Shown here in pieces: positions 9,010 through 17,710 of a stretch of DNA of 26,617 nt. How positions within the stretch are numbered: the first letter of the stretch is position 1; the number at the start of each line of letters is the position of its first letter. The stretch is taken from the NCBI GenBank assembly GCA_944388825.1, contig CALXKG010000088.1, forward strand, positions 1-26,617. The letters run 5' to 3'. This stretch comes from an uncultured Clostridia bacterium. GTDB taxonomy: Bacteria > Bacillota > Clostridia > Oscillospirales > Ruminococcaceae. A program made the position numbers and the translations under genes. The notes below the pieces were generated by a model. That model saw only the letters and a list, made by a program, of their open reading frames with translations, was not told the DNA's origin and made no database searches.

Positions 9010-10683
9010 TTATTTTCCTTCCCGCCGCCCTTCCTCCAGCATACTGCGGGCGGTCTGGAGCATCAGGTCGGTCACATGGTCGGTCGAGAAGATCCGGGCG
9101 ACCTCCGCCGCCCGTTCTTCCCCTTCCAGCGGCAGCACTTCGGTAAAAGTCCGTCCGCCGGAAGTCGACTTGCGGATCAGCAGCTGGTGGTCGGCCAGCG
9201 CCGCGATCTGGGCGGAATGGGTGACGCAGATGACCTGGCGGTGGGAGCCGATCTTCTGGAGCTTTAAGCCGATCTTCTGGGCCGCCTTGCCGCTGACACC
9301 GGTGTCGATCTCGTCGAAGATTAGCGTGTCGAGGTTGTCTTTGTCGGCCAGCGCGCTCTTGATCGCCAGCATGATCCGGGAGAGCTCGCCGCCCGACGCG
9401 ATTTTCGCGATCGGCCGGGGCGGTTCGCCGAGGTTGGCGGAAATCAGGATCTCGGCCGAATGGTTGCCGATGGACGAGAGCTTGCAGGGGGCAAAGGAGG
9501 TCTCGACCCGCAGCGCGGGCATTTCCAACGAACGGGCCTCTTCTTCGATCGTGTGAGCCAGCCGGACGGCTGCGTCGATCCGGGCTTCGGTCAGGTCATT
9601 GGCGAGGGCCGCGACCTTTTCCTTCTGGGCGCGGGCTTTCCCTGCCGCCGTGCGGAGGTCCTCTTTCTGGGAGGCAAGGGCGGAAAGTTCGTCCCGGTCT
9701 TTTTCCAGCCGGGAGAGGATCTCGGGGATGCTGCCGCCGTAGCGGGATTTCAGCCGGGCGATCTGCCGCAGCCGCCGTTCGACCGCTTCCGCTTCCCCGC
9801 CGTCGTACTGAAGCGACTGGAAGCTGTCCGAAAGGCCGGAAGCAATGTCCGAAAGCTCGATCCGCAGGTTTTCGACCGCTTCCGCCTTGGGGGCAAAGTC
9901 GGGGAAGTCCCGCAGCTTGTCCAAAGCGCCCGCAGCGTCGGAAAGCAGGTCGCAGGCGCCGGGCAGCTCCTCGGTGCCGGAAAGGGCGCGGGCTGCCTCC
10001 CCCAGCGCTTCGGCGATCTTTTCGCTGTCCCGCAGCTTGCGGGCTTTTTCCTCCAGCATCTCTTCCAGCGTTGGGGAAAGCCTGGCTTTTTCGATTTCGC
10101 CGATCTCAAACTGCAAAAGTTCCATCCGGCGTTTTTTCTCTTCCTCGCCGACCGAGAGGGCTTTTAAGCGCCGCAGCTGCTCCCGCAGGACCGCAAATTC
10201 CGCCCGGTAGCTTTCCGCCTGCTTTTCCAGGCCGCCGAATGCGTCGATGATCGAAAGATGCCGCTCGGCCGAAAGCAGCTGCTGGTTGTCGTGCTGGCCG
10301 TGGATGTTGACAAGGTACTGCCCGATCTCCCTGAGCAGCGAGACGGTCGCCGGACGCCCGCCCAGCCGGACAGTGCTGCCGCCGTCGGCTGAGATCTCCC
10401 GCTGAACGACCAGTATCTCTTCCTCGTCCCCATACCCGTTTTCCGCCAGGATGGCCTGGACTTTATCCGGGATGTGGGAAAAGGAAGCGACCACTACCGC
10501 TTTTTTCGCGCCGGTCCGGACGATTTCCCGCCCGACCCGCTGACCGAGGCAGGCGTTCAAGGCGTCGATGACGATCGACTTCCCCGCCCCGGTCTCGCCG
10601 GTGAAGACGGTCATCCCGTGCTGGAAGTCGATCGACGCTTTTTCGATGACCGCGAGGTTTTCAATATAGAGCTGGCAGAGCAT
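9010..10683 (-). CDS. recN: DNA repair protein RecN
   Basis: A 557-residue SMC-like ATPase for double-strand break repair, of normal length. The Walker A motif GETGAGKS is at residues 29-36. A long charged coiled-coil region follows (about 150-370), broken by a middle segment. The C-terminal lobe has the signature IASGGELSRIMLA and Walker B LIFDEIDTGVSG, then the CVTHSAQIAALAD switch segment. The start at 10683 has GGGAGG 7 nt upstream, and the argR stop is 13 nt away. It is the last gene of the operon; the spoIVB-spo0A pair that follows recN in Bacillus is absent here. Confidence 0.97.
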   Translation of the reverse strand: MLCQLYIENLAVIEKASIDFQHGMTVFTGETGAGKSIVIDALNACLGQRVGREIVRTGAKKAVVVASFSHIPDKVQAILAENGYGDEEEILVVQREISADGGSTVRLGGRPATVSLLREIGQYLVNIHGQHDNQQLLSAERHLSIIDAFGGLEKQAESYRAEFAVLREQLRRLKALSVGEEEKKRRMELLQFEIGEIEKARLSPTLEEMLEEKARKLRDSEKIAEALGEAARALSGTEELPGACDLLSDAAGALDKLRDFPDFAPKAEAVENLRIELSDIASGLSDSFQSLQYDGGEAEAVERRLRQIARLKSRYGGSIPEILSRLEKDRDELSALASQKEDLRTAAGKARAQKEKVAALANDLTEARIDAAVRLAHTIEEEARSLEMPALRVETSFAPCKLSSIGNHSAEILISANLGEPPRPIAKIASGGELSRIMLAIKSALADKDNLDTLIFDEIDTGVSGKAAQKIGLKLQKIGSHRQVICVTHSAQIAALADHQLLIRKSTSGGRTFTEVLPLEGEERAAEVARIFSTDHVTDLMLQTARSMLEEGRREGK

Positions 10684-10696
10684 CGCCGCGCCTCCC

Positions 10697-11161
10697 TTAC
10701 CGCTCCTGCAGGATGGATGCGATCTGATCGGCCAGAGCCCTGGCCTGCGGCTCGCTGCGCATCAGCACGAAGATCGTGTCGTCCCCGGCCAGCGTCCCGA
10801 CGACCCCGGCAAAGCCCATCGTATCCAGCGCCGCGCAGGCCGCGTTCGCCATGCCGGTGTGGCAGCGGATGCAGGTGATATGCCCGGCGTAATCGACCGA
10901 CTTGAGCGACTGGACAAAAACTGCCTGATACCGTTTTTCCAGCCCTCCGTCATCCCGCCGCCCAACGGCATAGTAATAGTTGCCCTCGCCGTCGGAGACT
11001 TTGATGAGGCCCAGTTCCTTGATATCCCGGGAAATGGTCGCCTGGGTGGTCTGGATGTTCTCCCGCTTCCATAAGAGCTCCTGCAGCTGCTCCTGGGTGT
11101 CGACCCGGTTGTTCTCGATCAGCTGCATGATCTTCTGTAAGCGGACGGATTTGATGGACAT
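10697..11161 (-). CDS. argR: Arginine repressor ArgR/AhrC
   Basis: A 154-residue hexameric arginine-responsive regulator that represses arginine biosynthesis and may activate catabolism. The N-terminal winged helix contains TTQATISRDIKELGLIKV, the recognition-helix signature. The C-terminal domain has the arginine-binding and oligomerisation segment GTLAGDDTIFV. The ATG at 11161 is used: AGGAGGG lies upstream, about 10 nt away. The 39-nt extension to a further start at 11200 is not conserved in the family and has no ribosome site. Its place next to recN and tlyA is the standard one in Firmicutes. Confidence 0.96.
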   Translation of the reverse strand: MSIKSVRLQKIMQLIENNRVDTQEQLQELLWKRENIQTTQATISRDIKELGLIKVSDGEGNYYYAVGRRDDGGLEKRYQAVFVQSLKSVDYAGHITCIRCHTGMANAACAALDTMGFAGVVGTLAGDDTIFVLMRSEPQARALADQIASILQER

Positions 11162-11216
11162 AGGGCAGCTTCCCTCCTGATTCTGTAAAATAAGATGCAA
11201 AAAACGGATGAAACGG

Positions 11217-12083
11217 TTATTTCCGGCTCCTCCAGATCAGCTTTTCATTCAACACATCGGTAAAGGATTTGCCGGTTAAGTTGATCAGCTTGACCGGCAG
11301 CGGGCTTCTGGAAAAGGAGACGGCGTCTTCCGGGCCGACCGGGACGGTCTCTTCCCCGTCGATCGTTAAGTATATGCCTTTGGCCGGGCTGCCGGGGGCC
11401 GGCTGGGCGGTCAGCACGCAGGCGGGCCCGAAAAGGATCGGCCGGGAAAAGAGCGAGTGGGAGGAAAGGGGGGTCATGCAGATGCACTGAAGGGACGGGT
11501 CGACGATCGGGCCGCCGGCCGACATCGCGTAGGCGGTCGAACCGGTCGGGGTCGAGAAGATCAGCCCGTCCGCCCGGTAGTTGCCGACCGGCTGTTCGCC
11601 GTTGCTGACCCGCAGGTCGATGATCTGGGTCAGCGGCCCGCCTTTGGAGAGGACCGCGTCGTTCATTGCAAGCCACTGCCGCACGCCAGACGGGGTGCGG
11701 AGGGTCACGGAGAGCAGCATCCGTTCTTCTACCGTATATAGGCCCTCCATCAGCCCTTCCAGCTCCTCCAGCTGGTCGCTTTCCAGCGTCGCGAGGAAGC
11801 CCAGCCGCCCCAAATTGATGCCGAGCACCGGCTTGCGGTGGCGGGCGGCGGATTTGCCGCCGTGGATGATCGTCCCATCGCCGCCGATCGCGATACAGGC
11901 GTCGCAGTGGGAGAGCAACGTCTCCATCGGGCCGAAGGACAGCTGCCCGCAGCCGGTGAAGTTTCCCCGCAGCGACTCATCCATCATAAATTCGACCGGC
12001 TGGGAGAAATGCATCGCCGTGAGCCGTTTCACACAGGCGTGGACGTTTGGTTTGTCAAGGTTCGGCATCAGTAACAGCCGCAT
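11217..12083 (-). CDS. nadK: NAD kinase
   Basis: A 288-residue cytosolic enzyme that phosphorylates NAD to NADP. The diagnostic GGDGT motif is at residues 67-71, followed by PVLGINLGRLGFLATLE, which binds nucleotide. PTGSTAYAMSAGGPIVDP is the second conserved block. It lies between tlyA and argR, the usual order in Clostridia. AAGGAG is 8 nt upstream of the ATG, and only 4 nt separate it from the tlyA stop. The gene symbol ppnK is an older synonym. Confidence 0.96.
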   Translation of the reverse strand: MRLLLMPNLDKPNVHACVKRLTAMHFSQPVEFMMDESLRGNFTGCGQLSFGPMETLLSHCDACIAIGGDGTIIHGGKSAARHRKPVLGINLGRLGFLATLESDQLEELEGLMEGLYTVEERMLLSVTLRTPSGVRQWLAMNDAVLSKGGPLTQIIDLRVSNGEQPVGNYRADGLIFSTPTGSTAYAMSAGGPIVDPSLQCICMTPLSSHSLFSRPILFGPACVLTAQPAPGSPAKGIYLTIDGEETVPVGPEDAVSFSRSPLPVKLINLTGKSFTDVLNEKLIWRSRK

Positions 12084-12087
12084 CGGT

Positions 12088-12900
12088 TCATCTCCTTTGC
12101 TGCCGGGCCGGAAGAGAGGCCCGGGCGGCTTCGACGAGGGACAAAAGGGCGCTGTCGGCGGCCGGTTCCCCCCATTCCCCTTTTTTCAGCCAGTAGAGGT
12201 ATTCAATATTCCCTTCCGGGCCGCGGACAGGGGAAAAATCCGCCCCTAAGAGCGTCAGGCCGTTTTCCAGCGCGTACCCTTTGACCAGCCGGAGCACCCG
12301 GAAATGGGTTTTGGGATCGGAGACAACGCCGTTTTTGCCGACCGCCGCCCGGCCCGCCTCAAACTGGGGCTTGACCAGCACGACCGCCTCTCCCCCTTCC
12401 GGCAGCAGCCGCGCAACAACCGGCAGCACCAGCTGGAGGGAGATGAACGAGACGTCTGCCGAAATAAACCGCGGCGGTTCCGGCAGGCTTTCGAGATAGC
12501 GGATATTGGTCTGTTCCATATTGACGACCCGGCTGTCCGCCAGGAGCGAGGGGTGGAGCTGGCCGGTGCCGACGTCGATCGAATAGACCTTTGCCGCCCC
12601 ATGCTGAAGCATACAGTCGGTAAAGCCGCCGGTCGAAGCGCCGATATCGGCGCAGGTGAGGCCGGCAAGGCTGATTGGAAAACGTTCCAGCGCCCGCTGG
12701 AGTTTGAGCCCGCCCCGGCTGACAAAGGGGAGCCCTTCCCCGGTGAGGGCGAGCAGGCTCTCCGGCGCGACCGGCAGGCTCGGTTTGGCGGCGGGCTTTC
12801 CGTCCACCGTCACCTGCCCCATCCGAATCAGACGCTGGGCCTGTTCCCGGCTGGGGGTGAGGCCGCGGCGGACAAGGGCGACGTCGAGGCGTTCTGTCAT
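12088..12900 (-). CDS. tlyA: TlyA family rRNA (cytidine-2'-O)-methyltransferase
   Basis: A 270-residue protein with an N-terminal S4 RNA-binding domain (about 1-60) and a FtsJ-type Rossmann methyltransferase domain. The SAM site is ADIGASTGGFTDCML, and later ISADVSFISL and VVLVKPQFEAG are family blocks. Family members 2'-O-methylate cytidines in 16S and/or 23S rRNA; related proteins have been called hemolysins. The ATG at 12900 overlaps the dxs TGA in an ATGA junction, and GGAGGG sits 6 nt upstream inside dxs, so the pair is coupled. A longer frame that starts upstream lies in dxs and is not used. Confidence 0.95.
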   Translation of the reverse strand: MTERLDVALVRRGLTPSREQAQRLIRMGQVTVDGKPAAKPSLPVAPESLLALTGEGLPFVSRGGLKLQRALERFPISLAGLTCADIGASTGGFTDCMLQHGAAKVYSIDVGTGQLHPSLLADSRVVNMEQTNIRYLESLPEPPRFISADVSFISLQLVLPVVARLLPEGGEAVVLVKPQFEAGRAAVGKNGVVSDPKTHFRVLRLVKGYALENGLTLLGADFSPVRGPEGNIEYLYWLKKGEWGEPAADSALLSLVEAARASLPARQQRR

Positions 12901-14762
12901 AGCTTTCCCTCCATTTCCATCTGGATCCGCCCGCCGATCGCACCGGCCGACAGCCCAAAGGCGTCGAGGGCATCGGAGACGCGGCACTGGGGGATAAACC
13001 CGTCCGGCAGGGTGACCATCGAATATTTCCCGGAAAATCCCGCGCGGGTGAGGGCGGAAAGCAGGTGCTCGGCGATGCTGCCGCTTAAAATCGATTCTTC
13101 AAATATGATGATGTGCGCCCGCCGGGCGAGCACCCGCACCAGCTCGTCCGAAAGGGGCCAGATCTTATTGAGGTAAACCTGTTCCGGCGGGGCTTCCAGT
13201 TCCTGGCAGGCCTGCCAGAGGGCCGCCGCCGTCCGGCCGTAGGATATGGCGGTCAGCCGCCTGTCCCCGTCCACCCAGACGTCGTCTTCGGCAGGGCCCA
13301 GGGGACAATGGGCGCCCTCCCCGCCCCTGGGGTAACGGACTACGGCGACGCCATCCTCCTCATAGAGGGCGCGGCGGAGATCCGCTTTTAAGCTGTCAAA
13401 GCCGGCAGGCGAGTAGATCGTGACGCCGGGGATGCAGGTCAGCATCGCGACGTCGAATATGCCCTGGTGTGTGTCCCCGTCGTCGCCGACGATCCCCGCC
13501 CGGTCGACTGCCAGGACGATGTGAGTCTTTTCAAGAGCGGCGTCGTGCAGCACCTGGTCGAACGAACGCTGTAAAAAAGTGGAGTAGACCGCGAAAACCG
13601 GGATATACCCCTTTGTCGCCAGGCCGGCCGAAAAGGTTACCGCGTGTTCTTCCGCGATGCCGACGTCGAAAAACCGGTCGGGACAGCTGCGGCTGAAACC
13701 TTCCAGCCCGGTCCCCAGCTTCATCGCGGCGGTGACGGCGCAGACCCGGCTGTCTTTTATCCCCCATTCCTCCAGCGCCCGGCCGAAGACGGAGGAGAAG
13801 GTCGGGCCGGAGGGCGCCGGGCTTTCGCCGACAGCGCCGGTGCAGACGTCAAACTGGCTGACCCCGTGATAGGCGGGCGGGTTGCGCTCGGCAAATTCGT
13901 AGCCCTTGCCTTTGACCGTCTCGACCTGGACGACCGACGGCTGCCCCAGCTCCCGTGCCTGGATCAGGGCGCGCTCCAGCTCTTTTAAATTATGGCCGTC
14001 GACCGGGCCGATGTAATAAAGGCCCATCTCTTCAAAAAATGTATTGTGGTATAAAATATACTTCAATACGGATTTGGACGAACGGATCGCCCGGATCAGT
14101 GCCGGCCCGGCCAGCGGGATACGGTTTAAAAAGCCTTCCACCCGCTGTTTAAACTGAAGGTATCCCGGTTTCGCCCGGATGGTCGACAGATAGCGGGCAA
14201 ATGCCCCGACATTTTTGGAGATCGACATATCGTTGTGGTTTAAGACGATCACCAGCCGGGTATTGCTGCGTCCGGCGTTGTTGATCGCTTCATAGATCAT
14301 CCCGCCGGTAAACGCGCCGTCCCCGACGACCGCTACCGCCGTGTGATCGTTGCCGGAAAGGCGGTTGGCGGTGGCGATGCCGAAAGCGGCGCTGACCGAT
14401 GTGGAGGCGTGGCCGGCGACAAAGGCGTCGTGGACGCTCTCATGGGGTTTTGGAAAGCCGGAAAGCCCCCCCGGCTGACGGAGGGTGTCAAAGGCGTCCT
14501 TCCGCCCGGTGAGGATCTTGTGGGTGTAGCTCTGGTGGCCGACATCCCAGACGATGCTGTCCTGCGGCGAACGGAACACCCGGTGGAGCGCGACTGTCAG
14601 CTCTACCGCCCCGAGATTGGAGGCAAGGTGCCCGCCGGTGCGGGAAACGTGGTCGACGAGAAAGCCGCGGATCTCAAAACAGAGCCGCTCCAGTTCCCAG
14701 TCGCTCAGCGCCCGCAGGTCCTGCAGGCCATTCAGTTTATCCAATATCGGGTAACTGTCCAT
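12897..14762 (-). CDS. dxs: 1-deoxy-D-xylulose-5-phosphate synthase
   Basis: A 621-residue thiamine-diphosphate enzyme that condenses pyruvate and glyceraldehyde 3-phosphate, the first step of the MEP isoprenoid route. GGHLASNLG near residue 43-51 holds the conserved His. The TPP/Mg motif GDGAFTGG begins at 147 and ends in NNAG. The C-terminal half has the transketolase block GIAEEHAVTFSAGLA and DRAGIVGDDGDTHQG. Length is normal. AAGGA stands about 10 nt before the start. Its grouping with ispA in one operon ties precursor supply to prenyl chain synthesis. Confidence 0.97.
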   Translation of the reverse strand: MDSYPILDKLNGLQDLRALSDWELERLCFEIRGFLVDHVSRTGGHLASNLGAVELTVALHRVFRSPQDSIVWDVGHQSYTHKILTGRKDAFDTLRQPGGLSGFPKPHESVHDAFVAGHASTSVSAAFGIATANRLSGNDHTAVAVVGDGAFTGGMIYEAINNAGRSNTRLVIVLNHNDMSISKNVGAFARYLSTIRAKPGYLQFKQRVEGFLNRIPLAGPALIRAIRSSKSVLKYILYHNTFFEEMGLYYIGPVDGHNLKELERALIQARELGQPSVVQVETVKGKGYEFAERNPPAYHGVSQFDVCTGAVGESPAPSGPTFSSVFGRALEEWGIKDSRVCAVTAAMKLGTGLEGFSRSCPDRFFDVGIAEEHAVTFSAGLATKGYIPVFAVYSTFLQRSFDQVLHDAALEKTHIVLAVDRAGIVGDDGDTHQGIFDVAMLTCIPGVTIYSPAGFDSLKADLRRALYEEDGVAVVRYPRGGEGAHCPLGPAEDDVWVDGDRRLTAISYGRTAAALWQACQELEAPPEQVYLNKIWPLSDELVRVLARRAHIIIFEESILSGSIAEHLLSALTRAGFSGKYSMVTLPDGFIPQCRVSDALDAFGLSAGAIGGRIQMEMEGKL

Positions 14763-14805
14763 CGTGAATACTTCCTTAGGGATAAAGATTTTCGTTTATG
14801 GCTGC

Positions 14806-15246
14806 TCAAATGGGCATCACAAGGCCGATCAGGATGCCAAGCGCCGCGCCCGCCAGCACCTGCAGCGGGGTATGGCCCAGGAATTCCTTCAGCATCTTCT
14901 GGGCGGAAGGCGGTTCGGCCGTTTTGGAAAAAAGCAGCTGGTTTAAAAGTTTCGCGTGCTCCCCCGCCGCCCGGCGGACGCCGGTCGCATCGTACATGAC
15001 GATACAGGCGACGACCAGGGAGACGGTAAAGAGGGGCGATTCCAGCCCGCAGAGCCTGGCAACCCCCGCCGTCATCCCGCAGACGGTCGACGAGTGGGAG
15101 GAAGGCATCCCGCCCGCACCGAACAGGCGCTCAATGCTGAAACCCTTCCGGCGGACGCCGTCGATCAGCGCCTTTAAGACCTGTGCCGCCGCCCAGGAGA
15201 CGACCGCGATCCAAAGCACCCGGTTGGCAAGAAGTTCGGAAAACAC
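14806..15246 (-). CDS. Divergent PAP2 family membrane protein (YuiD/DUF212 type)
   Basis: A 146-residue membrane protein with about four hydrophobic helices. GGMPSSHSS is the phosphatase-like block of the divergent PAP2 group, and YDATGVRRAAGEHA is a second family block; EFLGHTPLQVLAGAALG follows. Classical PAP2 enzymes dephosphorylate lipid phosphates; the activity of this subgroup is unproven. Its position between ispA and dxs makes a role with prenyl phosphates an attractive inference. Translation starts at GTG 15246, with AAGGGGG 7 nt upstream; the nearby ATG at 15253 is out of frame. Confidence 0.87.
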   Translation of the reverse strand: MFSELLANRVLWIAVVSWAAAQVLKALIDGVRRKGFSIERLFGAGGMPSSHSSTVCGMTAGVARLCGLESPLFTVSLVVACIVMYDATGVRRAAGEHAKLLNQLLFSKTAEPPSAQKMLKEFLGHTPLQVLAGAALGILIGLVMPI

Positions 15247-15258
15247 GTTGCATCCCCC

Positions 15259-16128
15259 TTATTTGTTCCGGGAAAGAAGTGAACGGGTATACGCGGACAG
15301 AGCCCCGCTGTCCGGGAAGGCCGACAGGGCTTCCAGCGCCTGTTCTGTGTAATGGGCGGCCATTTCCCGCGCTTTTTCGATACCGAGGGCGGTCACATAG
15401 GTCGATTTGCCGTTTTCCCGGTCGCTGCCGACCGGTTTGCCGAGGGCCTCGGCGGTTGCGGTGGCGTCCAGGATATCGTCCACCAGCTGGAAAGCAAGGC
15501 CGAGAGAATAGCCGTAGGACCGGGCGGCGTTATATTGCGCGTCGCTGCCGCCGGCCGCGATAACGCCCAGCAGGCAGCTGGCAGTCAGAAGGGCCGCCGT
15601 TTTCTTTTCGTTGGTTTTGCGGATCTCTTCCGGCGGAAGGCCGGAGACCCCTTCGTGGGCAAGGTCCAGTTCCTGCCCGCCGATCATTCCCTGGACGCCG
15701 ATCGCCCGGGCAAAGACCGATACGGCTTTGACTGTCCGCTCGGGCAGGAGCTTTGCCTCCGCTACCGCTTCAAAGGCCATCGTCAAAAGTGCGTCCCCGG
15801 CGAGCAGGGCGGTGGCTTCGTCAAACGCTTTGTGGCAGGCGGGCTTTCCCCGCCGGAGGTCGGCGTCGTCCATGCAGGGGAGGTCGTCGTGGATCAGGGA
15901 GTAGGTCTGCACCATCTCGATGCCGGCGGCAAAGGGGAGCGCAAGGCGCCAGTCACCGCCGCAGAGACGGGAAAATTCAAGGGTCAGAACCGGGCGCACC
16001 CGCTTGCCGCCTGCAAAGGCGGCGTAACGCATCGCCCGCTGGACCCGGTCCGGGTCACAGGGACGGGAAAGGAAATCCCGCAGCGTCCGGTCGACTGCCG
16101 CTACATATTCGTCAAACTGGTTCGTCAT
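15259..16128 (-). CDS. ispA: Polyprenyl synthetase, probably farnesyl diphosphate synthase
   Basis: A 289-residue trans-prenyltransferase that elongates isoprenoids. The first aspartate-rich motif DDLPCMDD (residues 81-88) and second DDILD (217-221) bind the magnesium-diphosphate. The residues just before the first motif (MVQTYSLIH) include an aromatic chain-length-gate position, consistent with a short C15 product. Lys/Arg clusters GGKRVRP and RRGKPACHK match the family. AGGAGG stands 8 nt before the ATG. Its first 17 nt overlap the xseB end. A geranyl- or geranylgeranyl product is less likely but not excluded. Confidence 0.94.
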   Translation of the reverse strand: MTNQFDEYVAAVDRTLRDFLSRPCDPDRVQRAMRYAAFAGGKRVRPVLTLEFSRLCGGDWRLALPFAAGIEMVQTYSLIHDDLPCMDDADLRRGKPACHKAFDEATALLAGDALLTMAFEAVAEAKLLPERTVKAVSVFARAIGVQGMIGGQELDLAHEGVSGLPPEEIRKTNEKKTAALLTASCLLGVIAAGGSDAQYNAARSYGYSLGLAFQLVDDILDATATAEALGKPVGSDRENGKSTYVTALGIEKAREMAAHYTEQALEALSAFPDSGALSAYTRSLLSRNK

Positions 16129-16342
16129 CCGGTGCGCCTCCTTCCCCTTTTTCTTCCGTATGCTCGGTCAGCCGCAGCTTTGCGTCCGCCAGCGTCTTTT
16201 CACACAGCCGCACGAGGGCGATCCCCTCTTCGTAGGCTTTCAGCGACCCTTCCAGCGTCATGCTGCCGTCCTCCAGCCCGGCGGCGATCTCTTCCAGCCG
16301 GGAAAGGGCCTGTTCAAAGGACGGTTGTTTCTTCGCTGCCAT
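16112..16342 (-). CDS. xseB: Exodeoxyribonuclease VII small subunit
   Basis: A 76-residue helical protein that wraps the large subunit XseA. The block SFEQALSRLEEIAAGLEDG, then LEGSLKAYEEGIALVR, is the family signature. AGGAGG lies 6 nt before the ATG at 16342. The start lies 29 nt inside xseA and the end overlaps ispA by 17 nt, so the three are translationally chained. Confidence 0.96.
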   Translation of the reverse strand: MAAKKQPSFEQALSRLEEIAAGLEDGSMTLEGSLKAYEEGIALVRLCEKTLADAKLRLTEHTEEKGEGGAPDDEPV

Positions 16343-17681
16343 CGTTTACCTCCTTGGGAAATACGCCGGTCACCCGGCTGTAGATTTTTCCATCGTAAAA
16401 CCGGGTCTCAAGCGCGTCCCCGGGCTGAATATCCGGCAGGGCGGCCGTCCGGCCGTCTTTGATCGTCAGGGTGTATCCCCGCGACAATACGCCCAGCGGG
16501 CTTAGGGCCTCGAGGGACGCTTCTGCCTGCTTCAGCTTTGCCTCCTGCCGGGAAACCGCTTCTTTTGCGCCGCGGGATATGCGGGCCTGCAGGCCCGACA
16601 GCGTTTCCGACAGCTGCGGAAGGCGGCTGTCCGGCGACGCGGAACGGAAGCGGACGCTGATCTTCTGGAGATCCGCTTCCGCGAGGCGGATCTTTTGCTC
16701 CGCTGTTTTTTCCAGCCGGTTTTTGCAGGCAGAAAGTTTTTCCCCAGCCCGTCTGACCAGCGTTTCAGGCGAGGAGACCGAGATACGCCGCCGGACGGCG
16801 GAAAGGGAGGCCTCTTCTGCTTGAATGCGGGTTAGAAGGGCGCGGCGAAGCAGGCGGGACAGGTCTTCTACTTCTTCTTTTGTGCCGGATAGGTCCGGTG
16901 CGCAAAGCTCGGCCGCCGCCGACGGGGTCGGAGCGCGGAGGTCGGAGACAAAGTCGCAGATGGTGTAGTCGGTCTCGTGGCCGACGGCTGAGATGACCGG
17001 CACCGGGCAGGCATAGACCGCCCTTGCGACCCGCTCGTCGTTAAAGGCCCAGAGATCTTCCAATGACCCGCCCCCCCGGCCGACGATCAGGACGTCCGGC
17101 TTGTCCCGTCCGGCTGCCTCGATGGCCTGGACGATCGAGGCAGGGGCCGTTTCCCCCTGCACCAGCGCCGGGTAGAGGACCAGCTCCGCCAGCGGGTAAC
17201 GGCGGGAGAGGATATGGATGATATCCTGGAGCGCCGCGCCGGTCTTGGCCGTTACCACCCCGATCCGGCGCGGGAACGGGGGGAGCGGCTTTTTGTGGGC
17301 AGGGTCGAACAGCCCCTCCCGGGCGAGCTTGTCCCGCAGCTGCTCATACGCCATATGCAGAGCACCCAGGCCGTCCGGCTGCATATCCACGCAGATCAGC
17401 TGGCAGGCGCCGTCCCGCTCATAAAAGTTCACGCTTCCAAAGAGGATGACGTTCATCCCATTCTGGGGCATGAAGCGCAGGCGCTGCGCGTTCCCCCGGA
17501 ACATCACCGCCCGGAGGGCGCCGCCCGCGTCTTTGAGCGTAAAATAAAAATGGCCGGATCTTAAATGATGGACAAAGTTGGAAATTTCGCCCCGGACATA
17601 AATGCTTTTGAGCTGGACATCCTCGTCCAGCAGCTGTTTGAGGTAATCGCTCACCTGGGAAACGGTCAGTATCTGGTTCAC
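16314..17681 (-). CDS. xseA: Exodeoxyribonuclease VII large subunit
   Basis: A 455-residue catalytic subunit of a nuclease that degrades single-stranded DNA from both ends. The N-terminal OB-fold (about 1-100) includes VRGEISNFVHHLRSGHFYF. The catalytic core has IGVVTAKTGAALQDI, VGRGGGSLEDLWAFN and VISAVGHETDYT, all conserved. A long coiled-coil region (about 290-400) that carries XseB follows, then a terminal GYTLTIKDG block. Initiation is at GTG 17681 with AAAGGAG 5 nt ahead. folD, which precedes xseA in Bacillus, is not here; the TsaD-like gene takes that place. Confidence 0.97.
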   Translation of the reverse strand: MNQILTVSQVSDYLKQLLDEDVQLKSIYVRGEISNFVHHLRSGHFYFTLKDAGGALRAVMFRGNAQRLRFMPQNGMNVILFGSVNFYERDGACQLICVDMQPDGLGALHMAYEQLRDKLAREGLFDPAHKKPLPPFPRRIGVVTAKTGAALQDIIHILSRRYPLAELVLYPALVQGETAPASIVQAIEAAGRDKPDVLIVGRGGGSLEDLWAFNDERVARAVYACPVPVISAVGHETDYTICDFVSDLRAPTPSAAAELCAPDLSGTKEEVEDLSRLLRRALLTRIQAEEASLSAVRRRISVSSPETLVRRAGEKLSACKNRLEKTAEQKIRLAEADLQKISVRFRSASPDSRLPQLSETLSGLQARISRGAKEAVSRQEAKLKQAEASLEALSPLGVLSRGYTLTIKDGRTAALPDIQPGDALETRFYDGKIYSRVTGVFPKEVNDGSEETTVL

Positions 17682-17710
17682 GCTTGCTCCTTTATCTGGA
17701 TGGCAGTGGG

